Shown here piece after piece: positions 50,711-60,022 of a stretch of DNA of 64,000 nucleotides. A program made the translations under genes and the position numbers. Below the pieces are notes generated by a model, which was not told the DNA's origin, did no database searches, and saw only the letters and a list, made by a program, of their open reading frames with translations. Numbering within the stretch: position 1 is the stretch's first letter; each line of letters starts with the position of its first letter. The stretch lies in assembly GCF_018069925.1 (NCBI RefSeq), contig NZ_JAGPXB010000011.1:51933-115932 (forward strand), given 5' to 3'. This DNA is from Flavobacterium erciyesense. Its GTDB lineage: Bacteria; Bacteroidota; Bacteroidia; Flavobacteriales; Flavobacteriaceae.

Positions 50711-52888
50711 TTATGACTTTGCTAGTTTGTCTTTTTTAATTTTAACCGGCATTGTCTTTTTTGCAACTGATTTACCTTGCAAATCATCTAAAACATTCAA
50801 AGCTTCTTCGACATAAATATCTTTTGCTAAAGCTTCATGCCAACGTTCTCTTTTTTCTTTAAGAGTTAAATCTTTACTCATAGCATCTTTCTCATACGGA
50901 AGAGAAGTAAACAACAAGTCGTTTTTATAATCAGTAATTGGCTTGTATTTTTTAGCTTTTTCCTCAATTTCAGTTTGTGCCACCTTAAATTTATCGATGT
51001 TTAAGCTGTATACATTTTCCTCGCTTCGGCTATCAATCCATTTTGCATTTTCCTCTATTAATTGGAACTGAGCATTATTACTGATTCTAGATTTACTATT
51101 GGCAATTGCTTGGTTGAAATTGGCATTTTTGTTCCAAACTTGATAATCAGCTTGATCAATTTTATCCCATGGCATTGCATTGTCAACATCACGCTCACCC
51201 ATTTTTAAATAAGCATAACGGTCCGGCATAACGATATCGCTAGACACACCTTCTAACTGAGTAGAACCACCATTAATTCTATAAAACTTTTGAGTTGTGG
51301 TTTTTATAGCTCCTAAATCACCAACTGAATTACTACGTACAAATTGATTCAAATCGATCACATTTTGTACCGTTCCTTTCCCGTAGGTTTGTTTACTACC
51401 AATAATCACACCGCGTTTGTAATCTTGAATTGCGGCTGCTAAAATTTCAGATGCTGATGCTGAAAAACTATTAACCATAATTACAAGCGGACCATCCCAC
51501 TCTATTTTTTTATCACGATCATACAGAACTTCTTTTTTTCTACCTGCTGATTTAATTTGCACAATTGGTCCTTGCTCAATGAACAGACCTGCGATATCAA
51601 CTACTGTTGACAAAGATCCACCACCATCATCACGAACATCTAACACGATACCGTTTACACCTTCTTTTTTCAGTCGATCTACTTCTAAAGCAATATCTTT
51701 CCCGGCATCACGTCCTTGAGGATTTTCGAAATCAATATAAAACTTAGGTAAATAAATTATACCGTATTTAGAATCGCCCTTTTGTACGATACTTGACTTC
51801 GCGTAAGTTTCTTCAATTTCTACAATATCACGAATAATCGATACTACTTTAATCGTACCATCGACTTTTTTCACTGTCAATCGAACCTCTGAACCTTTTG
51901 GCCCTTTGATTTTTTTAACTACATCATCTAAACGCATCCCAACCACATCAACAGCTTCACCGTTTCCTTGCGCCACTTTCATCACAACATCACCAGCTTC
52001 TATTTGCTTTCCTCTCCATGCTGGTCCTCCAGAAATTAATTCTGAAATTTCGGTCAAATCATTTTTCTTTTGCAAACGAGCGCCTATTCCTTCTAACTTA
52101 CCGCTCATGCTCACATCAAAACGTTCCTTTTCTTCAGGAGCAAAATAATTTGTGTGCGGATCAAAACGTGCTGTAATTGAATTAATATATACTGAAAACC
52201 AATCGTTTCTATTCAATTCTTTGATAAAACCGAAATATTCATCAAGCGATTTTTCTGAAGTAGCTCTCGTTTCTTTTTCTAAATCTGCAAACGATTTAAT
52301 TGTATACGAAGCATCATTCTTTTTCTTGTCTTCCTCTAATTTTTGTTTGTCAACCAAAGAAGAAAGCGTTGAAAGTTTAATTTGCTTGCGCCATTTATCA
52401 TTTAGTTCTTTAACCGAAGCACAGTAGGGCGCTTTTTCATAATCAATATTGAAAGTTTCGTCTATTGAGAAATCAAATGGTTTTTTTAGAACTTCTTTAT
52501 AAATTTTGGTGCTTTCTTCCATACGTTTCATCAATCTATTGTAAGTAAGATCGAAAAACGTCAAGTCTTTATTCATAATTTGATCGTCTAGCTGCAACTC
52601 GTATTTTGCAAACTCATCAATATCTGATTGCAAAAAGAAACGTTTTGAGGGATCTAAAGCCTCAATATAATCTTTGTACACTCCTTTAGAAAAGTTGTCG
52701 TCTATGGTTGCAGGACTGTAATGCCCTTTTTCAATCACAAAAGTGAGTAACTCTAAAAGCAACTTATCCTTCTCAGGATCATTGGCCTTGGAGTTATTCA
52801 TTTTAAAGGCAAACAATGTTATCGAAATACATGCGACAACAAGAATAATTTTATAATTTCTTTTCATAAAGTGAAGAATAGTATTCAT
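50711..52888 (-). CDS. prc: Tail-specific carboxy-terminal processing protease (S41)
   Basis: A 725-aa periplasmic protease: N-terminal membrane/signal segment (YKIILVVACISITLFAFKM), helical N-domain, PDZ domain (residues ~240-330, including ISGGPAWRGKQIEAGDVVM) and the S41 catalytic domain with Ser in NSFSASASEILAAA (residue ~480) and Lys in QTYGKGTVQN (~505), plus a C-terminal DUF3340-like helix domain. Degrades proteins by their C-terminal residues. Starts at ATG 52886-52888; an alternative Met is seven residues in. Divergent from surE. Confidence 0.95.
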   Translation of the reverse strand: MNTILHFMKRNYKIILVVACISITLFAFKMNNSKANDPEKDKLLLELLTFVIEKGHYSPATIDDNFSKGVYKDYIEALDPSKRFFLQSDIDEFAKYELQLDDQIMNKDLTFFDLTYNRLMKRMEESTKIYKEVLKKPFDFSIDETFNIDYEKAPYCASVKELNDKWRKQIKLSTLSSLVDKQKLEEDKKKNDASYTIKSFADLEKETRATSEKSLDEYFGFIKELNRNDWFSVYINSITARFDPHTNYFAPEEKERFDVSMSGKLEGIGARLQKKNDLTEISELISGGPAWRGKQIEAGDVVMKVAQGNGEAVDVVGMRLDDVVKKIKGPKGSEVRLTVKKVDGTIKVVSIIRDIVEIEETYAKSSIVQKGDSKYGIIYLPKFYIDFENPQGRDAGKDIALEVDRLKKEGVNGIVLDVRDDGGGSLSTVVDIAGLFIEQGPIVQIKSAGRKKEVLYDRDKKIEWDGPLVIMVNSFSASASEILAAAIQDYKRGVIIGSKQTYGKGTVQNVIDLNQFVRSNSVGDLGAIKTTTQKFYRINGGSTQLEGVSSDIVMPDRYAYLKMGERDVDNAMPWDKIDQADYQVWNKNANFNQAIANSKSRISNNAQFQLIEENAKWIDSRSEENVYSLNIDKFKVAQTEIEEKAKKYKPITDYKNDLLFTSLPYEKDAMSKDLTLKEKRERWHEALAKDIYVEEALNVLDDLQGKSVAKKTMPVKIKKDKLAKS

Positions 52889-53045
52889 GAATTTTTTATT
52901 CTAAGTTACGGTAAAAACTATGCCAACGATGGCGCGGCTCCCATAAATTTTTGTTAAAGATATAAAATTGTTTTTTTTAAAACTTCAAAATAAATTTCAA
53001 TAACAAATTTTTATCTTTTGTTCATTTTATCCCATTTGGAGTGAG

Positions 53046-53053
53046 TACATTTG
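53046..53053 (+). promoter_or_regulatory. -7 box of surE
   Basis: TACATTTG, exact TAnnTTTG. It overlaps an in-frame TTG at 53051, so the ATG at 53096 is chosen as start. Confidence 0.5.
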
Positions 53054-53095
53054 TTGTATTTTAAAATATTTTTCCTTTTTTCTGAACTATTTGCC

Positions 53096-53875
53096 ATGGA
53101 TAAAAAAACACCCTTAATTTTAATTACAAACGATGATGGTATAAGCGCTCCTGGTATCAGAACACTAATTTCGGTTATGACACAATTAGGAGATGTTGTG
53201 GTAGTGGCGCCAGACAAGCCACAGAGCGCAATGGGTCATGCTATTACCATTAACAGTACTTTATATTTAAACAAAATATCAAAAAACGGTGACGCTGTTA
53301 CCGAATACAGTTGTTCTGGAACACCTGTAGATTGTGTAAAACTTGCCGTAAACGAAATTTTGAAACGCAAACCCGATCTTTGCGTATCTGGAATCAATCA
53401 TGGCTCTAATTCCTCTATCAATGTTATTTATTCAGGAACAATGAGCGCTGCCATGGAAGCTGGTATTGAGGGTATTCCTGCAATTGGTTTTTCATTGAGT
53501 GATTACAATTGGGACGCGGATTTTGAACCGACTAAACCATTCATAAAACAAATTGCTGCACAAGTCTTAGAGCAAGGCTTACCTGATGGCGTGCTCTTGA
53601 ATGTTAATTTTCCTAAATTAAAACAGGACGAAATAAAAGGTATAAAAATAGCGCGCCAAGCCAAGGCAATGTGGCAGGAGCGTTTTGACAAACGCCAAAC
53701 ACCGCACGGTAAAGATTATTACTGGCTTACCGGAGAATTTGTCAATCAAGACCACGGGCAAGATACAGATGAATGGGCATTGGCTAACGGATACATCTCA
53801 GTAGTACCGGTACAATTTGATTTAACCGCACATCATGCTATTCAACAACTTAACACTTGGAATTGGAATGAATAA
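53096..53875 (+). CDS. surE: 5'-nucleotidase SurE
   Basis: Metal-dependent nucleoside monophosphatase. From ATG 53096, 259 aa (an earlier TTG lies within the promoter box and is rejected). The DD site is ILITNDDGISAPG (D13, D14), followed by VAPDKPQSAMGHAITI and the SGINHGSNSSINVIYSGTMSAAMEA signature. Length typical. The last codons overlap the next small gene by eight bases, so translation is coupled. Confidence 0.96.
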   Translation: MDKKTPLILITNDDGISAPGIRTLISVMTQLGDVVVVAPDKPQSAMGHAITINSTLYLNKISKNGDAVTEYSCSGTPVDCVKLAVNEILKRKPDLCVSGINHGSNSSINVIYSGTMSAAMEAGIEGIPAIGFSLSDYNWDADFEPTKPFIKQIAAQVLEQGLPDGVLLNVNFPKLKQDEIKGIKIARQAKAMWQERFDKRQTPHGKDYYWLTGEFVNQDHGQDTDEWALANGYISVVPVQFDLTAHHAIQQLNTWNWNE

Positions 53876-54140
53876 AAAAGACTTACTCCTTGGGTTTCTA
53901 ATTGGCTTTGCAACCACGCTGTTCGGTAGTTATCTATTTGTAATTATCATGACAGAATATGATTTTATATCAGGAATACAAATTATAAAGTCACAAGGCA
54001 ATCTCGGAAAGATAATTACTCTTGGCTGCATTGCGACATTAGCCGCTTTTGGACTCGCATTAAAATTCAACAAAGAACTAATTGCTAGAGGTATGGTACT
54101 CGCTGTTATGGTTATTGCTTTGTTAACCTTGTTTATATAA
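53868..54140 (+). CDS. Small membrane protein of unknown function
   Basis: A 90-aa protein starting at ATG 53868, inside the last codons of surE (the frame runs further back but only in the surE shadow). Three hydrophobic segments: LLLGFLIGFATTLFGSYLFV, IITLGCIATLAAFGLAL and MVLAVMVIALLTLFI. No motif. Its 3' end contains the -33 box of lpxB. Possibly an envelope protein tied to lpxB, but unassigned. Confidence 0.7.
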   Translation: MNKKDLLLGFLIGFATTLFGSYLFVIIMTEYDFISGIQIIKSQGNLGKIITLGCIATLAAFGLALKFNKELIARGMVLAVMVIALLTLFI

Positions 54141-54151
54141 AACTATCTTTG
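54119..54151 (+). promoter_or_regulatory. lpxB promoter inside the preceding gene
   Basis: TTTG (54119-54122), a 21-base spacer, then TATCTTTG (54144-54151), exact TAnnTTTG. The -33 box lies within the coding sequence of the small membrane protein. LpxB can thus be made without surE. Confidence 0.6.
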
Positions 54152-54207
54152 CATGCTGCTGAAAGGCCACTTGTACTTGAAATTTAAAAAATCGAATTCT
54201 ACAAAAA

Positions 54208-55323
54208 ATGAAATATTACATCATTGCAGGAGAGGCATCAGGTGATTTGCACGGTGCTAACTTAATGAAAGAGTTACTACAAAAAGATCCACAAGCTGAA
54301 ATCCGTTTTTGGGGTGGCGATTTGATGCAAGCCGTTGGCGGAACTTTGGTAAAACACTACAAGGAACTTGCTTTCATGGGTTTTGTTGAAGTACTTTTTA
54401 ATTTGAGAACGATATTAAAAAATATTACAATTTGTAAAAAAGACATTCTTGCGTTTCAGCCTGACGGGATCATCTTTATCGATTATCCTGGTTTTAATTT
54501 GCGTATTGCTAAATGGGCAAAAAAACTAGGTATTGCAACACATTATTATATTTCACCTCAAATATGGGCATGGAAGGAAAGTAGAATTACAGATATCAAA
54601 CGCGACATTGATCACATGTACGTGATTTTGCCGTTTGAAAAAACATTTTATGAGGACAAGCACCAATATCCCGTAAGCTTTGTTGGGCATCCGCTAGTCG
54701 ATGCCATTCAACAGCAATCTCAGACGGATCAGCAATTGTTTCGCAGCAAGAACCAATTGAATGAGAAACCCATAATAGCCTTACTTCCTGGAAGTCGCAA
54801 ACAAGAAATTACTAAAATGCTCGAGGTCATGCTGAGTGTGGTGCCAAAATTTCCCGAGTATCAATTTGTCATCGCGGGAGCACCAAGCCAAGACTATTCT
54901 TTTTATCAACCCTTCATTACGCAAGAAAACGTTAAATTTATTTCTAATAAAACCTACGAGCTTTTGCAAAACTCAACTGCTGCTTTGGTAACTTCCGGCA
55001 CTGCAACGCTTGAAACAGCTTTGTTTAAAGTTCCCGAAGTTGTGTGCTACAAAGGCAGTTGGGCATCCTACCAAATTGCTAAAAGAATCATTACCTTAAA
55101 ATATATTTCGCTTGTAAATTTAATTATGGATGAAGAAGTGGTTACTGAACTAATTCAGGATAATTGTACCACCGAAACAATTACAAGAGAATTACGAGCC
55201 TTAATAGATCCTAAAAATCGAAATACGATACTTGAAAAATATGCGTTATTAGAACAACGTCTTGGCGGAGTAGGCGCCAGCTCTAAAACAGCGGCACAAA
55301 TCGTGCAACATATCCGCTCATAA
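54208..55323 (+). CDS. lpxB: Lipid-A-disaccharide synthase
   Basis: Joins UDP-2,3-diacylglucosamine and lipid X to form lipid A disaccharide at the inner membrane. A 371-aa GT19 enzyme: YYIIAGEASGDLHGANLM at the start, IFIDYPGFNLRIAKWAKK, YYISPQIWAWKESR and the C-terminal ALVTSGTATLETALFKVPEVVCYK. Length normal. Own promoter; the NlpC/P60 gene follows. Confidence 0.97.
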   Translation: MKYYIIAGEASGDLHGANLMKELLQKDPQAEIRFWGGDLMQAVGGTLVKHYKELAFMGFVEVLFNLRTILKNITICKKDILAFQPDGIIFIDYPGFNLRIAKWAKKLGIATHYYISPQIWAWKESRITDIKRDIDHMYVILPFEKTFYEDKHQYPVSFVGHPLVDAIQQQSQTDQQLFRSKNQLNEKPIIALLPGSRKQEITKMLEVMLSVVPKFPEYQFVIAGAPSQDYSFYQPFITQENVKFISNKTYELLQNSTAALVTSGTATLETALFKVPEVVCYKGSWASYQIAKRIITLKYISLVNLIMDEEVVTELIQDNCTTETITRELRALIDPKNRNTILEKYALLEQRLGGVGASSKTAAQIVQHIRS

Positions 55324-55348
55324 ATTCTGTAATCTATTTTTTGTTTGT

Positions 55349-55873
55349 ATGCGCCTAAAATCGTTTTTGTTACCTTTTGTCCTGGCTCTATTGATTGCCT
55401 CTTGTAAAAGTACTTCACCAATAAACACTTCAAAAAACGAAGCAAACAAAAGCAAGTTTTCAAAGAACGAAAAACGAAAAACGGCCCAACTTATTGACGA
55501 ATTGATTTCCACTGCTAAAGAAAATATTGGAGTAAAATACAAATATGCAGGAACTTCTAAAGCTGGCTATGACTGCTCTGGCTTGATATATAGCGTTTAT
55601 AAATCGCAAGACATTGTACTACCACGCAACTCTTACGAGCAATCAAAAGTAGGGCAAGCAATAAATCTTAAAAAAGATCAGGCACAAAAGGGCGACCTCG
55701 TTTTTTTTACTACCAATTCTAGCAGGCAAATCAATCATGTCGGTTTGGTTACTGAGGTTACAGATCAAGGAATCTCCTTTATACACTCCTCTACTTCTAA
55801 AGGTGTAATCATATCATCTACAAAAGAACCCTATTACAAACGAACCTTAATTCAAGTCAATCGTATTTTTTAA
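55349..55873 (+). CDS. NlpC/P60-family lipoprotein peptidase
   Basis: A 174-aa cell-wall hydrolase of the gamma-D-Glu/L-Lys(DAP) type. Lipobox Cys19 (LLIASCK), then catalytic C76 in GYDCSGLIYSVY, H130 in NHVGLV and third residue H145 in FIHSS. Charged linker between lipid anchor and domain. Acts on peptidoglycan stem peptides from the outer membrane or the periplasmic face. Follows lpxB by 25 bp, likely same unit. Confidence 0.93.
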   Translation: MRLKSFLLPFVLALLIASCKSTSPINTSKNEANKSKFSKNEKRKTAQLIDELISTAKENIGVKYKYAGTSKAGYDCSGLIYSVYKSQDIVLPRNSYEQSKVGQAINLKKDQAQKGDLVFFTTNSSRQINHVGLVTEVTDQGISFIHSSTSKGVIISSTKEPYYKRTLIQVNRIF

Positions 55874-55966
55874 ACAGATACAATCGATGGTGAATAAATC
55901 TTTTTAAAACAGTAATTTAGTTTACAATTAGATTCGTTTGTTACTTAAAATGTGTACTTTAGATCT

Positions 55967-57997
55967 ATGAAAGTGCTACATTTCCCACTTACAAAACTAA
56001 CCGTAGGATTTATTTTTGGCTTATTGCTAGCGCATTTTTATGTCTTTTGGCCAACTATTATTGGGATTAGTTTGACCGTTTTGTTGTTACTCTTATGCAG
56101 CATAAACAAATTTTTTAAAGGTAAACAGCAAACCACTTTTTTCGGACTGGTTAGTTTAATGATTATGATTTTGATTGGAATTTTTACAACACTCATTCAC
56201 AACGATTCATTCGATCCTACACACTATAGCCATAACAAAACCGCATTTGCAAAACCAACTTTATTTACCCTAACTGTTCGAGAAAAATTAAAGAATTCCC
56301 CATTTGCCAGCAGGTATTTGGCCCAAATTAAGGAGATACAAAACCAACGCCAAAACGGTTCTATCATTTTAAATATCGCAACAGATAGCCTACCTATTAC
56401 AGTGCCTATTGGAAGTAAATTAAAGATCAACGGAATATTGATTGCTAATAAAACTGCTAGAAATCCAAATCAATTTGATTATGGAAAATACCTTCTAAAC
56501 AAGCAAATTTATGCGCAATTATACAGCAATCCTGAGGACATATCAATTAGTACTTCTAACGAGAAAGACATTTGGTATTACACGGCACGCTTTCGGGAAA
56601 ATATAATTTCAAATTTAAAAGTGAACCAGTTCTCCAATCGAGAACTACAGGTGGCGATAGCATTAATTTTAGGTCAACAACAAGAAATTGATCCGGCTAT
56701 CATTAGAGATTATCAACATGCAGGTGCCGTTCATATTCTATCCGTTTCAGGTTTACACATTGGGTTTATAATGCTTTTCATGACTTTTTTATTACGCCCG
56801 ATCCCAAACAACAAAAGAGGTTCTGCTTTGAAGCTGGTAATAATTCTGTTGAGCTTGTGGTTGTTTGGAATATTAGCAGGATTAGCGCCATCTGTAGTTC
56901 GTTCTGTAACTATGTTTTCATTTGTTGCAATTGGTAATCATCTGGGCCGAAACACGTCTATTTATCACACTTTAATAGCATCAATCTTTATAATATTACT
57001 TTTTGAACCTTCATTTTTATTCGATGTGGGTTTTCAATTAAGTTATGTTGCCTTATTTTTCATTGTTTGGCTGCAGCCGCTACTAGCAACTTTATGGAGT
57101 CCAAAATACAAAGTAGTGCGCTATTTTTGGGACATACTTACGGTTTCATTTGCTGCGCAAATTGGTACATTACCGCTCAGCATTTACTATTTCCATCAGT
57201 TTCCTGGATTGTTTTTTATCACCAATTTGATAATCATTCCATTACTATCATTTATTATGGCTATAGGAATTATAGTCATGAGTTGGGCTGCTTTCACCGA
57301 GGTGCCACGCACACTTTCGCAAATTTTAGAATGGGGTATTTGGAGTATTAATTGGATAATAAGCAAAATTGCGTCGGTTGAGCAATTTATTTTGAAAGAC
57401 ATACCGTTACATTTCTATCTTTTGTTGTGCGGCTATTGCATCATTGTAACAGTGGTTTTATGGTTTAAAAAACCAAGTTTTTACAAATTACTGGCAGTAA
57501 TGGTGAGTATAATTGTCACACAAAGTACGTATTTAGTATTGAAAAACCAGTTTGAAAAACAAGCTGAGATGATCGTATTTAATACTCAAAAAAACACTTT
57601 AATCAGCAAGCGGTATGGAAATATCATCTTTGCTTATTCAAAAAGCGACGTAAAAAACAACTCTTCATTAAACACTTTGAAATCGTACGAACAAGCTAAT
57701 TTTAGTAAAATCAATTCAGTACAACCGCTTAAAAATGTACTTTTTTACAAAGGCAAAAAGATATTTATCTTGGATAGTTCAGCAGTTTGGTCACCTAAAG
57801 TAAAGCCTGACATTTTGCTTTTAACTCAATCTACTAAGGTAAATCTTGATCGCGTTTTAATACAATTGCATCCAAAAATAGTAATTGCAGATGGTAGCAA
57901 TTATAAAAAAGCAAGATGGAAATGGGAGCAAAGTTGTCAAAAAAAAAATATCCCTTTTCATGCCACTGCCGAAAAGGGATATTTTAAACTAAATTGA
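55967..57997 (+). CDS. ComEC/Rec2-type DNA-uptake channel protein
   Basis: A 676-aa polytopic membrane protein starting at ATG 55967 (a GTG lies five codons earlier, near a promoter-like TACTTTAG). N-terminal DUF4131-like OB region, then the competence domain with HAGAVHILSVSGLHIGFIM around residue 260, SVVRSVTMFSFVAIGNHLGR and SLFMAIG-type membrane helices. The C-terminal beta-lactamase-like part (residues ~530-676) has no HxHxDH metal motif. In transformable bacteria ComEC imports ssDNA across the inner membrane. A terminator for the opposite gene is encoded in its last codons. Confidence 0.9.
   Translation: MKVLHFPLTKLTVGFIFGLLLAHFYVFWPTIIGISLTVLLLLLCSINKFFKGKQQTTFFGLVSLMIMILIGIFTTLIHNDSFDPTHYSHNKTAFAKPTLFTLTVREKLKNSPFASRYLAQIKEIQNQRQNGSIILNIATDSLPITVPIGSKLKINGILIANKTARNPNQFDYGKYLLNKQIYAQLYSNPEDISISTSNEKDIWYYTARFRENIISNLKVNQFSNRELQVAIALILGQQQEIDPAIIRDYQHAGAVHILSVSGLHIGFIMLFMTFLLRPIPNNKRGSALKLVIILLSLWLFGILAGLAPSVVRSVTMFSFVAIGNHLGRNTSIYHTLIASIFIILLFEPSFLFDVGFQLSYVALFFIVWLQPLLATLWSPKYKVVRYFWDILTVSFAAQIGTLPLSIYYFHQFPGLFFITNLIIIPLLSFIMAIGIIVMSWAAFTEVPRTLSQILEWGIWSINWIISKIASVEQFILKDIPLHFYLLLCGYCIIVTVVLWFKKPSFYKLLAVMVSIIVTQSTYLVLKNQFEKQAEMIVFNTQKNTLISKRYGNIIFAYSKSDVKNNSSLNTLKSYEQANFSKINSVQPLKNVLFYKGKKIFILDSSAVWSPKVKPDILLLTQSTKVNLDRVLIQLHPKIVIADGSNYKKARWKWEQSCQKKNIPFHATAEKGYFKLN
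57943..57987 (-). terminator. Terminator of the thioredoxin-like gene, inside comEC
   Basis: A perfect 14-bp stem, AAAATATCCCTTTT (57945-57958) with AAAAGGGATATTTT (57972-57985). On the minus strand it is followed by a run of T. It therefore ends the transcript of the 58003-58461 gene within the last comEC codons. Confidence 0.8.
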
Positions 57998-58002
57998 TTG
58001 TA

Positions 58003-58461
58003 TTATTTTTTTAGAAAACCATCTGCCACAGCTAACCAAGCTGTTGGTCCTCCTGGAACATAACCTGTACTTCCAATCCCTTCAAAATTAACTTTACCAT
58101 CAACATCCTTAACGTTCGCAAATACAACCGTTGGAAAACCTTGAATTTGGAAAGCCATTTGCAACTCGCCATTTTGTTTTTTAATTTCTTCTGTTTGAGG
58201 TGCTCTTCTTGGATAATCCAACTCAACTAAAACAACATTATCTTTAGCCCAAGTAGCAAATTCTGGTGTTTTTAGCACCTCTTTTTGCAAACGAATACAC
58301 CAGCCACACCAATCACTACCTGTAAAAAACATTAGTAAAGGTTTTTTAGTTGTTTTAGAAACCTCAATTGCTTTATTCACATTTGTTTCCCAAACTAATT
58401 CTTGCGCTTGCATTGCGAAAGAACCCATAACCAACATCAGCGCTAAAAATATTTTTTTCAT
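58003..58461 (-). CDS. Exported thioredoxin-like protein
   Basis: A 152-aa protein starting at ATG 58459-58461 (signal peptide KKIFLALMLVMGSFAMQAQ). The thioredoxin fold carries the CxxC site WC52GWC55 in TGSDWCGWCIRL and a cis-Pro region FQIQGFPTVVFA. It should act on disulfides in the periplasm; the Trp-Cys-Gly-Trp-Cys pair resembles DUF255/thioredoxin-like family members. Last gene after the POT transporters. Confidence 0.9.
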   Translation of the reverse strand: MKKIFLALMLVMGSFAMQAQELVWETNVNKAIEVSKTTKKPLLMFFTGSDWCGWCIRLQKEVLKTPEFATWAKDNVVLVELDYPRRAPQTEEIKKQNGELQMAFQIQGFPTVVFANVKDVDGKVNFEGIGSTGYVPGGPTAWLAVADGFLKK

Positions 58462-58508
58462 ATTTGAATTTTTTATTTTGTAAATCAAAAATAATACCTA
58501 AAGATCAC

Positions 58509-60020
58509 TTATTTCACATCTTGCATTAATTTTTTTACCAAAGGCGAAATAACGATTAATATTAAACCTGCAGCCAACGCGTAATAACTCAACTGCAAGT
58601 ATCCATCAGCATATACGTTTAATTTGACCAAGTTGGTTTCATTGGATGACGCTTCGGCAATATTTGCACCAAGAATTCCTGCAAAATACTGACCATACGC
58701 ACTAGCCAAAAACCACATCCCCATAATAACGGCTTGCGTTTTTTGAGGTGAAAGCTTAGTCATAGCCGACATACCAATTGGGGACAAACACAACTCTCCA
58801 AAAGTAATCACCAGCCATCCCATTGTAAAAATTCCTAAAGAAGTTTTTCCATTAAAATCAGCAAAGAATTTTGTGTAATAAAAAATCCAGAAACCACCAG
58901 CTAGAAACAAAAATGCCAAACCAAACTTGATAACCGTGTTGGGCTCAATTTTACGCTTTGCCATCCATAGCCAAACCAAACCTACTACTGCTGCAAAACC
59001 TATTACAAAGAAAGAATTAGCAGAATTGTTGACTCCATTTGGACTCAATGTTACTCCTGCTATTTCGTTATTTAAATTATTGGCGGCAAACAAACTTAAC
59101 GATCCGCCACTCTGCTCGAAAAATGCCCAGAAAAAAATAGAAAAGATTATAAATACTAATGCCGCAATCAACTTTTTGTTTTCGACAAGAGAAAAATTCT
59201 TCATCTCGTAAAACAAATACAAAACTGAAGCCGGCCCAATAAACAGCATAAAATAATCTGTGTAGCGTGTATTAGCAACCATTATAATAATTAACGGAAC
59301 TACAGCCAGAGACGCTAAATAAGTAAGTATTTCTAAATTTCTTTTCCTTGTTCCTGTGAAGTGAGTAAGGGGTGAAAGACCAATTGGGCCTAATGCTTTT
59401 TGAGTTTGTGTAAAAGTAAGTAAACTAACAATCATTACAACGGCTGCAAAACCAAAACCGACATTCCAACGCAAATGTTCCGGAACTAGAGATTGCCACA
59501 TGGAACCTTCGGCGACAGCAATACAAATATAACCACCTATTAACGCACCCAAATTCACACCCATATAAAAAAATGAAAATCCAGCATCACGTCTCGGGTC
59601 ATTATTGGCGTACAACTGCCCTACCATTGAAGAGATATTGGGCTTAAAAAAACCCGTACCCACAATTGTGAATCCCAACCCGATAAAGAAGAAATTTTTA
59701 GGATCAAATGCTAAAATTGTACTTCCAATAATCATTAGTATTCCACCCCAAAAGAGTGACTTGCGCAAGCCTAAAACTTTATCAGCAAACAAACCTCCAA
59801 TAAAAGTAAAAGCATACACCCAAGCTTGTGTTGCACCATATTGTAAATTGGCTACCGTTTCGTTCATGGCCAAATGATTGACCATAAAAACCACGAGCAT
59901 ACCGCGCATTCCATAGAAACAAAAACGTTCCCACATTTCACTAAAAAACAAATACCACAATTGTTTTGGGTATTTGCCTTTAAAATTTTGAATTTGTTCT
60001 AAACTTTGCATCTGAGCCAT
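58509..60020 (-). CDS. POT-family peptide transporter 1
   Basis: A 503-aa proton-coupled oligopeptide transporter (PTR2/POT, MFS fold) with 12-14 membrane helices. It begins PKQLWYLFFSEMWERFCFYGMRGMLVVFMV (the E-x-x-E-R-F/Y-x-Y-G-M signature) and carries GTGFFKPNISSMVGQLY plus the F-F-Y-M-G-V-N-L-G-A segment. It imports di- and tripeptides driven by the proton gradient. Its start is two bases after the stop of the next gene upstream, so it is coupled to it. Confidence 0.95.
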   Translation of the reverse strand: MAQMQSLEQIQNFKGKYPKQLWYLFFSEMWERFCFYGMRGMLVVFMVNHLAMNETVANLQYGATQAWVYAFTFIGGLFADKVLGLRKSLFWGGILMIIGSTILAFDPKNFFFIGLGFTIVGTGFFKPNISSMVGQLYANNDPRRDAGFSFFYMGVNLGALIGGYICIAVAEGSMWQSLVPEHLRWNVGFGFAAVVMIVSLLTFTQTQKALGPIGLSPLTHFTGTRKRNLEILTYLASLAVVPLIIIMVANTRYTDYFMLFIGPASVLYLFYEMKNFSLVENKKLIAALVFIIFSIFFWAFFEQSGGSLSLFAANNLNNEIAGVTLSPNGVNNSANSFFVIGFAAVVGLVWLWMAKRKIEPNTVIKFGLAFLFLAGGFWIFYYTKFFADFNGKTSLGIFTMGWLVITFGELCLSPIGMSAMTKLSPQKTQAVIMGMWFLASAYGQYFAGILGANIAEASSNETNLVKLNVYADGYLQLSYYALAAGLILIVISPLVKKLMQDVK

Positions 60021-60022
60021 AC

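Noticed and set aside
53051..53095. Longer surE N-terminus starting at TTG 53051
   Set aside because: Overlaps the TACATTTG promoter box; SurE proteins start near the ATG at 53096.
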